From assembly GCA_037439425.1 (NCBI GenBank), contig JBBIWA010000044.1:1-45333 (forward strand): a stretch of 45,333 bases of DNA, written 5' to 3'. This document shows positions 1-7,920 of the stretch, one piece after another. How positions within the stretch are numbered: position 1 is the stretch's first letter; each line of letters begins with the position of its first letter. Made by a program: the position numbers and the translations under genes. The stretch comes from JBBIWA01 sp037439425 (GTDB lineage: Bacteria > Acidobacteriota > Blastocatellia > RBC074). The notes below the pieces were generated by a model. It saw nothing but the letters and a program-made list of their open reading frames with translations. It searched no databases and was not told where the DNA came from.

Positions 1-239
1 GGGACTACCGATTTGGTTGGCTGGCGAGAGCGCGGCCAGAGTACGTCCGCGTCAAGCCTGGTTTCCACGTGGACAGGCATGTGCGGATAGTATAAGGTAG
101 CAGAAACGGTAGTGGCGGCGTACCAAAGACTTGTGTAAGAGGGGGCGGGGGAGCAGTAGAATTTCAGATGGTGGTTGCGGCGAGACTGGGTCTAGATGAG
201 CATGGGTTTGGAAAAAGCTGCGATAGGTGAAAAACAGCG
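1..239. other. Leading intergenic or partial region
   Basis: I see no convincing gene here. The short open frames on both strands have no family resemblance or ribosome binding site. The stretch probably holds the promoter region of the gene starting at 240, but I could not pick out a convincing -35/-10 pair. Confidence 0.4.
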
Positions 240-1055
240 ATGGCAAGTGAGTTGATGATTGATCGAGAAGCATTGCTGGCAGAACTACGACAGGTGTTCG
301 ACGCCAGGACGGCAGAGGTATTGCTTGGAGTGCTTGACAGAGTGGTGGCGCAGGTACGCGCAGCAGGGGTGACCCGCGAGGACTTTAGCGAACTCAAGCA
401 GATTGTTAGGGAGTTGGCTGAGGCGCAACGGCGGACCGAGCAGCGGGTCGAAGAACTGGCTGAGGCGCAGCGAGAACTGGCTGAAGCGCAACGGCGGACC
501 GAGCAGCGGGTCGAAGAACTGGCTGAGGCGCAGCGGCAGACCGAGCAACGAATTGAAGAGCTGATTCAGACAGTGCAACGCCTGACCGAAGGCCAACAGC
601 GTATTTGGGATAAACTGGGCGGGCTTGAAGGCCGCATGCTGGAGCAGGACTATCGGGAAAAGGCTCCTGCCTACTTCGGCCGGTTGTTGCGCAAGGCGCG
701 CCTGATCCCCCGCGACAGCCTGGAGGCAGCGCTCGAAGCGCACCTGTCGGTGGAGGAGCTGCATGACGTGCTCCTAACCGACGTGATCGTGAGCGGCCAA
801 CCTCGCCAGCGTCCAGAGATGGGAGAGGTGTGGCTGGCGCTAGAAGTTTCGGTCGTGGTGGATGAAACGGATGTTACGCGGGCTGGGCGGCGAGCGGATC
901 TGCTGCGGCGGGCAGGCTATCGAGCTATCCCGGTCGTCGCCGGAACGAATATCACGCGAGAAGCCGAACTGGAGGTGCAGCGGCAGCGTGTGCTCGTGCT
1001 CCGGGATGGCCGTGAATTATTTTGGGAGGAAGCCCTGGCCCAGTGGGGTGCATAG
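240..1055 (+). CDS. Coiled-coil protein with PD-(D/E)XK-like C-terminal domain
   Basis: This 271-residue protein is of unknown function. Residues about 55-120 form a long heptad-repeat coiled coil rich in Ala, Glu, Gln and Arg, with repeats of the type LAEAQRRTEQRVEE. Part of it is an almost exact 21-residue (three-heptad) duplication that is also visible in the DNA. The C-terminal half, about 130-271, has an alternating strand/helix pattern (LALEVSVVVDE, then YRAIPVVAG, then VLVLRDGRELFWEEAL). It resembles the restriction-endonuclease-like fold of coiled-coil proteins in the DUF3782 group, which are common in cyanobacteria and thermophiles. Catalytic residues are not clear enough to claim activity. 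The ATG at 240 has only a weak purine-rich leader. The gene stands alone, followed by 0.5 kb of repeats. The family assignment is inference from pattern; the coiled coil is directly visible. Confidence 0.75.
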   Translation: MASELMIDREALLAELRQVFDARTAEVLLGVLDRVVAQVRAAGVTREDFSELKQIVRELAEAQRRTEQRVEELAEAQRELAEAQRRTEQRVEELAEAQRQTEQRIEELIQTVQRLTEGQQRIWDKLGGLEGRMLEQDYREKAPAYFGRLLRKARLIPRDSLEAALEAHLSVEELHDVLLTDVIVSGQPRQRPEMGEVWLALEVSVVVDETDVTRAGRRADLLRRAGYRAIPVVAGTNITREAELEVQRQRVLVLRDGRELFWEEALAQWGA

Positions 1056-1130
1056 GTGCGCGCGAGGTGGCCAGTGGTGGATTGTCAGGCATAGCGCAAA
1101 GAGCAAAGTGTATAGGTGCGCGCGAGGCGG
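1051..1130. repeat. Two direct copies of a 20-bp motif, 60 bp apart
   Basis: The motif ATAGGTGCGCGCGAGGYGG occurs at 1052-1070 and again at 1112-1130. The first copy overlaps the stop codon of the upstream gene. No function is evident. Confidence 0.6.
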
Positions 1131-1135
1131 CAAAA

Positions 1136-1226
1136 GGATGAAAATCCTGGGAGCGCACGCTTCTAGCGTGCTACGGCTTCCGGGTTTGGGGCCTCCTCAG
1201 CGTGAGAATCCTGGGAGCGCGCGCCA
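1136..1226. repeat. Partial copies of the GCACGCT/AGCGTGC repeat family
   Basis: A half-element begins with GATGAAAATCCTGGGAGC and runs into the hairpin GCACGCT-TCT-AGCGTGC (about 1155-1171). A second start, GAGAATCCTGGGAGCGCGCG, follows at 1204-1223. Both match the 5' half of the fuller copies near 4059, 18930, 38141 and 43266. They lie in the 538-bp gap between 1056 and 1593. The rest of that gap holds irregular GCGAATT/TTGCAAATT-type words (about 1393-1450) and no gene that I recognise. Confidence 0.65.
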
Positions 1227-1593
1227 TTAGTTTCTACACAAGTTTCTCGGTTTCAGCCGGTGGAGCCGGCGGCCAGAGCTTTATTCTCCCACCCGCTTCT
1301 CGGGTTGAAAGATGTGTAGAGACTGATGGCGCACGCTTCTATACTGCGCGCGGGAGAAGATGAAACTTTTCAAGCACTGAGCGTGATCCACATGCGAATT
1401 GCAAATTGCGAAATGATTGGAATTGCGGGTTTCCGAAATTCGCAATCCGAAGAGGGGAATTAGAAGCTTAGGTGGATGCGTGAGTTTCTGCATACCAAGG
1501 AGGAGGGTTGGGGAAGAGTTATCGGAGATTTCCGCCCCCTGTGGACTAGGATGTAATTAAAAGCGGGAAAGGCTCAACGAGCAAAGGCATCAC

Positions 1594-2172
1594 TTGAGAT
1601 TCAATTCACGCAAACTTATCATTCCGGGGCTGCTCTTGCTCCTTTTCGTTGCTCTCTATCTTTACCGTCTTCCTCTGCTCACTGTCATGGGAGAGTATCT
1701 TTACTCGCCGACACCACTTAAGAAAGCTGATTTGATTGTGGCCCTGGGTGGCAGTCGCTGGCGGCAGCGCGAGGCAGTAGCACTGATAAAAAGAGAATTG
1801 GCCGAATATATCGCTTTCGTCGGTGGGGACGTGCACGAAAGCGATGCCGATTGTCTCGGCCTGCTGCGCCGTCAAATCATCATTGTGGAGACGCCCGCTT
1901 ACACCACTATGGAAGAAGCACTGGCGGTGAGCAGAGTGGTCGAGGAGCGAGGCTTCAAATCGGTGATCATTATCACCTCCTGGTACCATCTCAGGCGGGC
2001 CGGCTTGATCTTCAGCAAGGCATTGGATGGCAAGGGTGTCGAGCTGATGCTGCATCCCTCAAATCATGAGCCTTTCGACTCAAAGACCTGGTGGCATAGT
2101 TATATCGGTCGCAAGTTGATCATCATGGAATACATCGGGCTGGGATCTTTTTGGGTGGGATACTGGCTTTAG
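1594..2172 (+). CDS. YdcF/SanA-like DUF218 membrane protein
   Basis: This 192-residue member of the DUF218 (ElyC/SanA/YdcF) family has one N-terminal membrane helix (about residues 9-30) followed by an extracytoplasmic Rossmann-like domain. Family hallmarks are visible: LIVALGGSRWRQREA at the nucleotide-like binding loop, TPAYTTMEEA in the middle, and VIIITSWYHLRRA before the C-terminal part. Members are linked to envelope polysaccharide or peptidoglycan intermediates, but the reaction is not established for most of them. The start is TTG at 1594, chosen because it keeps the basic N-terminus and the full membrane helix. The next in-frame ATG, inside the helix region, would remove it. The carbamoyltransferase begins 36 bases downstream, so the two genes are probably cotranscribed. 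The context suggests a surface-glycan role. Confidence 0.85.
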   Translation: MRFNSRKLIIPGLLLLLFVALYLYRLPLLTVMGEYLYSPTPLKKADLIVALGGSRWRQREAVALIKRELAEYIAFVGGDVHESDADCLGLLRRQIIIVETPAYTTMEEALAVSRVVEERGFKSVIIITSWYHLRRAGLIFSKALDGKGVELMLHPSNHEPFDSKTWWHSYIGRKLIIMEYIGLGSFWVGYWL

Positions 2173-2208
2173 CGATGAGGAGAGTCGGACCTACTTGACA
2201 ACTCGCTT

Positions 2209-4029
2209 ATGTACATTCTGGGTATCAATGCTTATCACGGTGATGCTTCAGCAGCAATCGTCTGTGATGGTCAATTAGTCGCTGCTGTTGAAGAGGAACG
2301 GTTCACTCGCATAAAACACTGTGCTGGGTTCCCAGCACACGCGGTCAGGTATTGTTTGAATGTAGCTGGGATCAAACCGCAAGAGTTGACTCACATTGCC
2401 ATTGCCCGCGATCCGAAGGCGCAGCTCAACAAGAAAGTCCTCTATGCCCTGAAGATCCCTCAAATGGCTTTGCGGCGACTAGCTCCGCAGGGCAAATTTG
2501 CTGCCATCAAAGAAGAGGTTGCTAAAGCTTTAGATATTGATGCGGAGCGGCTCCCTGCAGAGGTGATCCGTGTAGAACATCACAAAGCGCATCTGGCCAG
2601 CTCCTTCTTCGTCTCCGGTTTTGATCAAGCGGCTCTGTTGTCAGTTGATGGGTTAGGGGATTTTGCCAGTACGATGTGGGGCCTCGGCCAGGATAATATG
2701 ATCACGGTTGGGGGAGCTATTACCTTTCCTCACTCGCTCGGCTTCTTCTACACAGCGATCACGCAATACCTTGGCTTTTGGAACTACGGCGATGAGTACA
2801 AGGTGATGGGGTTGGCCTCTTACGGCGAGCCGGAATTCGCTGATGAATTTACTCGCATAGTTCAAATTGAAAAGTCTCGAGCCGGCAGTGGAATCATAGA
2901 TGGGAGACTGCATTTCAAGCTGGGACTGGATTATTTCATTCATCATAAGGTCGGCTCGCAGATCACCTGGGAAGAAGGCGCTCCCGTTATTGGCCAACTC
3001 TATTCCGATTTTTTGGAGCAGCGGCTGGGACCGGCTCGTCAAGCTGGGGCAGCGGTGGAGCGGCGTCACCAAAACATCGCTTCTTCTTTGCAGAAGCGTC
3101 TGGAAGAAGCAGTGATTGGATTGCTTAACCGGCTGTATGAGTTTTATGGATTGAAGAAGCTGTGCCTAGCTGGCGGCGTTGCATTCAACTGCGTGGCTAA
3201 TGGGTTGATCTTTGAGCGAACGCCTTTCCGCGATGTCTACATTCAGCCCGCAGCGGGCGATGCTGGGTTGGCCGTGGGCGCGGCCTTTTATGTCTATCAC
3301 CAGATGCTGAAACAGCCGCGATCATTCGTGATGAATCACGCCTACTGGGGCCCGGAGTTTTCACCGCAGCAGATTCGGCAGGCTCTCAATAACAAGGGGA
3401 TTGCCGGTAGCCGATGGCAGATGGCGGAGTTATCCGATGAAGAGCTGGTGAGAGAGACGGCCAGACTGATTGCAGAAGGGAAGATTGTGGGATGGTTTCA
3501 AGGACGAATGGAATTCGGGCCGCGAGCTTTGGGCAATCGCAGCATCGTGGTGGACCCGCGCCGGGCTGAGATGAAAGAGATATTGAATCGGCGCATCAAG
3601 CATCGTGAACCCTTCCGCCCGTTTGCTCCCTCTATCCTGGAAGAGCGAGTGAGCGATTATTTCGATCAGTCTTATCCTTCACCGTTTATGCTCATGACCT
3701 ACAGGGTCAAACCGGAGAAACGCCGTGAAATCCCAGCTCCCACGCATGTAGATGGAACTGGCAGATTGCAGACGGTAAGTCGAGAGCAGAATCCGCGCTA
3801 CTGGCGGCTGATTAAAGAATTCGAGAAACTGGCGGGCGTGCCGGTCGTGCTCAACACTTCGTTCAATGAAAATGAACCTGTGGTATGTAAACCGGAAGAA
3901 GCGATTGATTGCTTTTTGCGAACGAAGATGGATGTGTTGGCGCTGGGGAATTTTCTGATCTGCAAAAGCTCAATAATTGGTGGCGAGGGATTAACAAGAG
4001 AAGACGAGCGCTCTGGCCTCAGGGCATAG
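2209..4029 (+). CDS. NodU/CmcH-family carbamoyltransferase
   Basis: This 606-residue enzyme would transfer a carbamoyl group from carbamoyl phosphate, via a carbamoyl-adenylate, to a hydroxyl of a sugar or secondary metabolite. The N-terminal Kae1-like ASKHA domain starts with LGINAYHGDASAAIV. It carries the metal-binding HHKAHLASSFF motif at about 124-134 and SVDGLGDFASTMWG at about 146-159. The C-terminal domain has GWFQGRMEFGPRALGNRS at about 428-445 and LNTSFNENEPVVCKPEEA at about 548-565, both signatures of the NodU/CmcH/TobZ family. The length is normal. It lies 36 bp after the YdcF-like gene and upstream of glycosyltransferases, which makes a surface polysaccharide a likelier substrate than an antibiotic. 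That is inference, because no Nod or antibiotic genes are nearby. The start at 2209 begins the conserved N-terminus directly. Confidence 0.93.
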   Translation: MYILGINAYHGDASAAIVCDGQLVAAVEEERFTRIKHCAGFPAHAVRYCLNVAGIKPQELTHIAIARDPKAQLNKKVLYALKIPQMALRRLAPQGKFAAIKEEVAKALDIDAERLPAEVIRVEHHKAHLASSFFVSGFDQAALLSVDGLGDFASTMWGLGQDNMITVGGAITFPHSLGFFYTAITQYLGFWNYGDEYKVMGLASYGEPEFADEFTRIVQIEKSRAGSGIIDGRLHFKLGLDYFIHHKVGSQITWEEGAPVIGQLYSDFLEQRLGPARQAGAAVERRHQNIASSLQKRLEEAVIGLLNRLYEFYGLKKLCLAGGVAFNCVANGLIFERTPFRDVYIQPAAGDAGLAVGAAFYVYHQMLKQPRSFVMNHAYWGPEFSPQQIRQALNNKGIAGSRWQMAELSDEELVRETARLIAEGKIVGWFQGRMEFGPRALGNRSIVVDPRRAEMKEILNRRIKHREPFRPFAPSILEERVSDYFDQSYPSPFMLMTYRVKPEKRREIPAPTHVDGTGRLQTVSREQNPRYWRLIKEFEKLAGVPVVLNTSFNENEPVVCKPEEAIDCFLRTKMDVLALGNFLICKSSIIGGEGLTREDERSGLRA

Positions 4030-4058
4030 CCGGAGAGAAGGCCAATGCTCACAGAGGG

Positions 4059-4190
4059 GTCGTTTATGTCGTCAGGGACGACACGGGAGAAATGATGAAG
4101 ACCTGGGAGCGCACGCTTGCGAGCGTGCAGGATTTTCACTCTTAACTAGACGAGCACGCAAGGATGCGTGCGTACCCAGGATTTTCCGCA
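4059..4190. repeat. Near-full copy of the GCACGCT/AGCGTGC dispersed repeat (copy A)
   Basis: The order is a small stem (GTCGTC-AGG-GACGAC at about 4068-4082), then GAGAAATGATGAAGACCTGG, then the hairpin GCACGCT-TGCG-AGCGTGC, a spacer, and CGAGCACGCAAGGATGCG followed by GTACCCAGGATTTTC. The outer ends are inverted: CCTGGGAGCGCACGC is answered by GCGTGCGTACCCAGG. The same order recurs at 38141-38331 and 43266-43412, and a 5'-truncated copy lies at 18934-19027. It sits just after the carbamoyltransferase gene. No gene is visible between 4030 and 4448. Confidence 0.8.
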
Positions 4191-4333
4191 GCAGTAGATT
4201 ACGATACCTGGAGCGGTAATGACAGGCCAACGGGGGAGCAGGCCGCTACCGCTCCCTGTAGGGTGAGAATTTGAGTTTTGTCAATCGCGGGGTCCGGAAT
4301 CTGATGCTGGCCTCAGCGGCAGCGAACATTTTC

Positions 4334-4412
4334 AGCTGCGGTCAGGAGCGAGCTGTTTATAGAGGCACAGCGTAAGAGTTTCTAGCTGCGGTCAGGAGCG
4401 ACCTGTTCATAG
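4334..4412. repeat. Two REP-like sequences upstream of the transposase remnant
   Basis: The two copies, AGCTGCGGTCAGGAGCGAGC (4334-4353) and AGCTGCGGTCAGGAGCGACC (4384-4403), both continue into CTGTTYATAG. They face the inverted copies at 4912-5027 on the other side of the transposase remnant, the usual arrangement of REP sequences around a RAYT gene. Confidence 0.75.
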
Positions 4413-4448
4413 AAAACCAATGTAGCAATTTCTCGAAAGGATCACGCT

Positions 4449-4915
4449 ATGGCAAACACATAAACACAAATCTACATTCAAGTCGTTTTTGCCGTCCAGG
4501 GCCGCCAATGTTTGATTCGTCCGGAGCATCAGGCATAACTTTACAAATACATCACCGGCATCGTGCGCCGCCGTGACCAGAAGCTGATTGCGATAAACGG
4601 GGTAGCCGACCATGTTCATTTGCTCATCGGCCTGAAGCCTGACATCGCGTTGTCTGATCTAGTGCGAGACATCAAAGCTGGCTCGTCGAATTTCATCAAT
4701 GAGCAACGTTGGCTCAGAGGTCGATTCAATTGGCAGGAAGGGTTCGGCGGTTTTTCTTATGGGCATTCGCAGTTGGCGACTGTCATCCGCTACATTCAAA
4801 ATCGGCCCAGAACCACCAGCGGCGCTCATTCAAGAGCGAATATCTGGCAATGCTGCGAAAGTTCGACATTGCGTTTCGTGAGGAATGTGTCTTTGACTTC
4901 ATCGAAGATCCATAG
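4449..4915 (+). pseudogene. Broken REP-associated tyrosine transposase (RAYT, IS200/IS605 Y1 type)
   Basis: Reading from the ATG at 4449 gives a recognisable Y1 transposase of about 155 codons with several lesions. TAA stops interrupt the frame at 4461-4463 and 4536-4538. Between them is TQIYIQVVFAVQGRQ, and after the second comes YKYITGIVRRRDQKLIAING. The HUH motif is intact as ADHVHLLIG, and IRYIQN marks the tyrosine region. A frameshift near 4805-4812 moves the ending NHQRRSFKSEYLAMLRKF into another frame, which ends at the TAG at 4913-4915. The enzyme would nick single-stranded REP hairpins. As written it cannot be made as one protein. It is clearly inactive now but recent enough to align by eye along its whole length. 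Confidence 0.85.
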
Positions 4916-5027
4916 CTCCTGACAGAGCTAAAAGTCTCTGGTGCTGCGTGCTATAGACAGGTCGCTCCTGGCGGAGCTAAAAGTCTCTGGTGCTGCGTGC
5001 TATAAACAGACCGCTCCTGACGGAGCT
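4912..5027. repeat. Inverted REP-like sequences downstream of the transposase remnant
   Basis: One partial copy (4912-4929) and two fuller copies (CTATAGACAGGTCGCTCCTG at 4951 and CTATAAACAGACCGCTCCTG at 5000) are inverted relative to 4334-4412. They are separated by a repeated spacer, AAAAGTCTCTGGTGCTGCGT. Together with the upstream pair they form a BIME-like arrangement around the dead RAYT gene. Confidence 0.75.
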
Positions 5028-5122
5028 GAAAATGTCCGATGTCGCATGCTAACAGCTTTCGAGCCTTTTCTAGAAAATGATCAACTTAACAACTTCGTGG
5101 CAGTGAAATTTTTATTGATCGT

Positions 5123-6376
5123 ATGCGTATTCTTCTCGTCATCATTCAGTTTCCGCCGGATGTGAATTCTACCGGGATCCTCATGTCGCAGCTCTGTGAA
5201 GGATTGATGGCTCAAGGGCATGAGGTCTCGGTCATCACTACCTTCCCTCACTACGAGAAGTTTCGCGTGTGGAAAGAATACCGCGGTAGGCTGTTCGAGC
5301 AAGATCGGTTCCAGGGCATGGATGTCTTGCGCCTATGGGTCTATGCGCCCGGAAACAAGAGCATGTTCAATCGACTGCTCAGTTACCTCTCATTTAATGC
5401 CCTGGCCACAGTAGCCGGCCTGCTGTCACGAAAGCAGTGGGATGTGATCCTGTGCACCAATGGCTCTTTCTTCAGCGGTCTGACAGGATGGCTGGTGGGG
5501 CGCAGTAAAAGGATCCCCTTCATTTACAATGTTCAGGATTTGTATCCGGAAGTGCCCGTTCAGGCCAATCAGTTGCGCAATTCATGGGCTATCACTGCGC
5601 TCAGAAAAATTGCGCTCTTTATGTATCGCAGAGCTACTCACATCACGGTGATCTCTCCCACCATGCGAGACAGTTTGCTTAGCAAAGGTGTGCCGGAAGA
5701 AAAGATCACCCTGATTCCGAACTTTGTAGACCTAGACTTCATCCGGCCGCTTCCGAAAGTAAATCCCTTCAGCCAGCAACATGCTCTGTGCGACAAGTTC
5801 GTCATCACACACGCGGGTAATCTGGGCTATGTTTATGACCTGGAGACGCTGCTGGAGGCAGCGGCTCTGTTGGCGGAAGAGAAGCAAATCTTTTTCCTGA
5901 TTGTGGGCGATGGAGTGGCCAGAGCTGGGCTCCAGCAGAAAGCTGAAGCGTTGCGATTACAAAATGTTGCCTTCTTGCCTTTTCAACCGCACGAGTTGCT
6001 CCCTTATTTGCGAGCTTCTTCCGATGTGCAGGTCTCGCTCTACAAGAACGGATCGGTGAAACACTCCATGCCCTCAAAAGTCTATGAGATTATGGCGAGC
6101 GGTCGCCCTTTGTTGGCCAGTTCTGAGATGGACAGTGACCTGAGGCAGTTAGTAGAACAGACGAGATGCGGAATCTGCGTTGAGCCGGAAAACGCTGAAC
6201 AACTGGCCACAGCTATCTTGACGCTTTATCGCAATCACCCACTGCGAGAGCAGATGGCTCAAAATGGTCGCCGCATCGCAGAACAATATTACTCAAAACA
6301 GGCTGTAGTCCAGGCTTACCATCATCTCATCCAACGCCTTGTTGGGGAGAAGAGAGCAAGCCACAGCTACAGCTGA
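5123..6376 (+). CDS. Family 4 glycosyltransferase (WbuB-like)
   Basis: This 417-residue GT-B glycosyltransferase has an N-terminal acceptor domain beginning ILLVIIQFPPDVNSTG, with VISPTMRDSL and LIPNFVDLDF leading into the linker. The C-terminal donor-binding domain includes THAGNLGYVYDLETLL, the LIVGDG strand and the donor-site stretch MPSKVYEIMASGRPLLA at about 315-331. It resembles WbuB/WcaI-type enzymes that add a sugar from a nucleotide donor during O-antigen or exopolysaccharide assembly. It lacks a signal peptide, as expected for a cytoplasmic membrane-associated enzyme. The ATG at 5123 begins the conserved first strand directly. The precise donor and acceptor cannot be read from the sequence. 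The neighbouring carbamoyltransferase and sugar-phosphate transferase support a glycan pathway. Confidence 0.9.
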   Translation: MRILLVIIQFPPDVNSTGILMSQLCEGLMAQGHEVSVITTFPHYEKFRVWKEYRGRLFEQDRFQGMDVLRLWVYAPGNKSMFNRLLSYLSFNALATVAGLLSRKQWDVILCTNGSFFSGLTGWLVGRSKRIPFIYNVQDLYPEVPVQANQLRNSWAITALRKIALFMYRRATHITVISPTMRDSLLSKGVPEEKITLIPNFVDLDFIRPLPKVNPFSQQHALCDKFVITHAGNLGYVYDLETLLEAAALLAEEKQIFFLIVGDGVARAGLQQKAEALRLQNVAFLPFQPHELLPYLRASSDVQVSLYKNGSVKHSMPSKVYEIMASGRPLLASSEMDSDLRQLVEQTRCGICVEPENAEQLATAILTLYRNHPLREQMAQNGRRIAEQYYSKQAVVQAYHHLIQRLVGEKRASHSYS

Positions 6377-6603
6377 AAGGTCGGTCTTCACCTGGTAGAC
6401 ATACTCGGAAGTTCTCCACCCTTTGATTTGGGTCAAATACAGTTGAATTCGCTTCGGTTCGAACCCTTGGGCCCAAAGGTGAAAGACTTCCGAAGCGTCC
6501 CATGAGGGGTAGAGTGCCCAAAAGTTGGGATGAGCCGTGGATGGTTCAAGTCCGACCTCACAGCATCTGGAAGGCTAGACGTAGACAATTGTCATTACCC
6601 AAA

Positions 6604-6803
6604 TTTTTGTATGCCGATGCCACGAGACAAGCCTTGTGGAGTCTCACGCTGGTGGCTACGGTAGCCGACAACGTGAATCACCACGAGGCAAGCTCGTGGC
6701 ATCGCTAATTCAGGCGTGCGCCTAGCTGACAACGTGAACCACCACGAGGCAAGCTCGTGGCATTTTGGGTTGCCACCAGCGAAAAGATTTGGATAATGGC
6801 AAG
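6604..6803. repeat. Dispersed repeat with ATGCCACRAG arms, one and a half copies
   Basis: From GTATGCCGATGCCACGAG the element runs through TCTCACGCTGGTGGCTACG to ACGAGGCAAGCTCGTGGCAT (about 6608-6703). A second 3' half follows (about 6725-6763), continuing into a stretch like TTGCCACCAGCGAAAAGATT. The same order, in reverse complement, lies at 34411-34553. It occupies the middle of the 696-bp gap from 6377 to 7072, where I see no gene. Confidence 0.75.
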
Positions 6804-7072
6804 CTTGAATCATACTCTAACTGCCGTTGGGGGATTCGAGGAAGTCCCCGACCGACTTTGCAGAACTGCACCCCTTCATCTACACGAAGTCACACGGAGA
6901 AACACGAGAGTATATGACAGTTTGCAGTTGAGTGCGACCTTTATTCAGAGTAACTTAAATTGCTTAACACTTTCTGCCCGAAATGCCGTGTAAAAAGGGC
7001 GCTTTTTGTAAAGCAATTAAGGTTAAACGGAATAGTGGTTCAAGATTCGACTGCCAAGACACGAAGACACAT

Positions 7073-7810
7073 ATGAGTGCACACCCGGTCTCTTCACCCG
7101 TCAGAGAAACTACTGTCACCCCGCAACAGTCAATCAGTTCGGTCAGTCACGCTGCTCCCAACTCAGTTATCTCGGCCGAAGCGGTAAAGGCTCCCCGCGA
7201 ACCGCTGCTGAAGCGCCCTTTAGATATGCTGCTGTCGGCTTTCATGCTGGTATTATCGGCGCCGGTCTCCGCCTTGATTGCTCTCGCGATCAAGCTCGAG
7301 GATGGCGGCCCAGTCTTTTACCACCAGCAGCGGTGGGGACGTTGGGGCGAGCGGTTTGAAGTCTACAAGTTCCGCACTATGGTCCCGGACTCGGACCGGA
7401 GATGTGGGTTGAAGCAAGCCCAGGAGAACGATCATCGGATCACGCGCGTAGGACGCCTCTTGCGCGCCACGGGGCTAGATGAGCTGCCCCAGCTGATCAA
7501 TATCTTGCGGGGCGAGATGAGCTTTGTTGGACCGCGCGCCTTGGCCATTGGAGAGATCATTTACGATGAAGCAGGCAATCGCATCGAGTACGAAAATGTT
7601 GCCGGATTTCGGGAACGCCTGGTGGTGCGTCCAGGACTGACCAGTCTGGCCACTATCTACCTCCCCAGAGACTCTTCCTCGCGACGCAAGTTCCGCTATG
7701 ATCTGCGCTATATCCGCAACCAATCGTTCGGATTGGACTTAAGGCTGATCGCCCTCTCCTTCTGGATCAGCTTTCGTGGCAAATGGGAGACACGCCAGAG
7801 AAAAGTGTAG
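7073..7810 (+). CDS. Undecaprenyl-phosphate sugar-1-phosphate transferase (WcaJ/PglC-like)
   Basis: This bacterial sugar transferase of the monotopic phosphoglycosyl transferase family has 245 residues from the ATG at 7073. It transfers a sugar-1-phosphate from a nucleotide sugar to undecaprenyl phosphate, the first membrane step of polysaccharide repeat-unit assembly. After a polar leader of about 45 residues come KRPLDMLLSAFMLVLSAPVS (the membrane-embedded re-entrant helix), the conserved VYKFRTM, the catalytic Asp-Glu pair in GLDELPQLINILRG and the adjacent MSFVGPRAL. It is a short-form enzyme without the extra N-terminal helices of full WcaJ. An upstream in-frame start at 6983 would add 30 residues without family similarity. 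I preferred 7073, though no strong ribosome site marks either. It probably works with the group 4 glycosyltransferase upstream. Confidence 0.9.
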   Translation: MSAHPVSSPVRETTVTPQQSISSVSHAAPNSVISAEAVKAPREPLLKRPLDMLLSAFMLVLSAPVSALIALAIKLEDGGPVFYHQQRWGRWGERFEVYKFRTMVPDSDRRCGLKQAQENDHRITRVGRLLRATGLDELPQLINILRGEMSFVGPRALAIGEIIYDEAGNRIEYENVAGFRERLVVRPGLTSLATIYLPRDSSSRRKFRYDLRYIRNQSFGLDLRLIALSFWISFRGKWETRQRKV

Positions 7811-7819
7811 GCGCTTACC

Positions 7820-7849
7820 TTGTGCTTTTGAAGCCTGCTTTAGTATATT
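7820..7849 (+). promoter_or_regulatory. Candidate promoter for the flavoprotein gene
   Basis: TTGTGC (7820-7825) and TATATT (7844-7849) are separated by 18 bases, about 70 bases ahead of the start codon at 7921. AAGGAGG at 7877-7883 is a perfect anti-SD match but lies 37 bases before that ATG, and no start codon follows it at normal spacing. This is a weak consensus match only. Confidence 0.3.
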
Positions 7850-7920
7850 GTCGCCTCTGACATTGCCGGTTGAAGTAAGGAGGTTGTCTATCTAAAACAG
7901 ATTCAACTGTCACTACCAAC

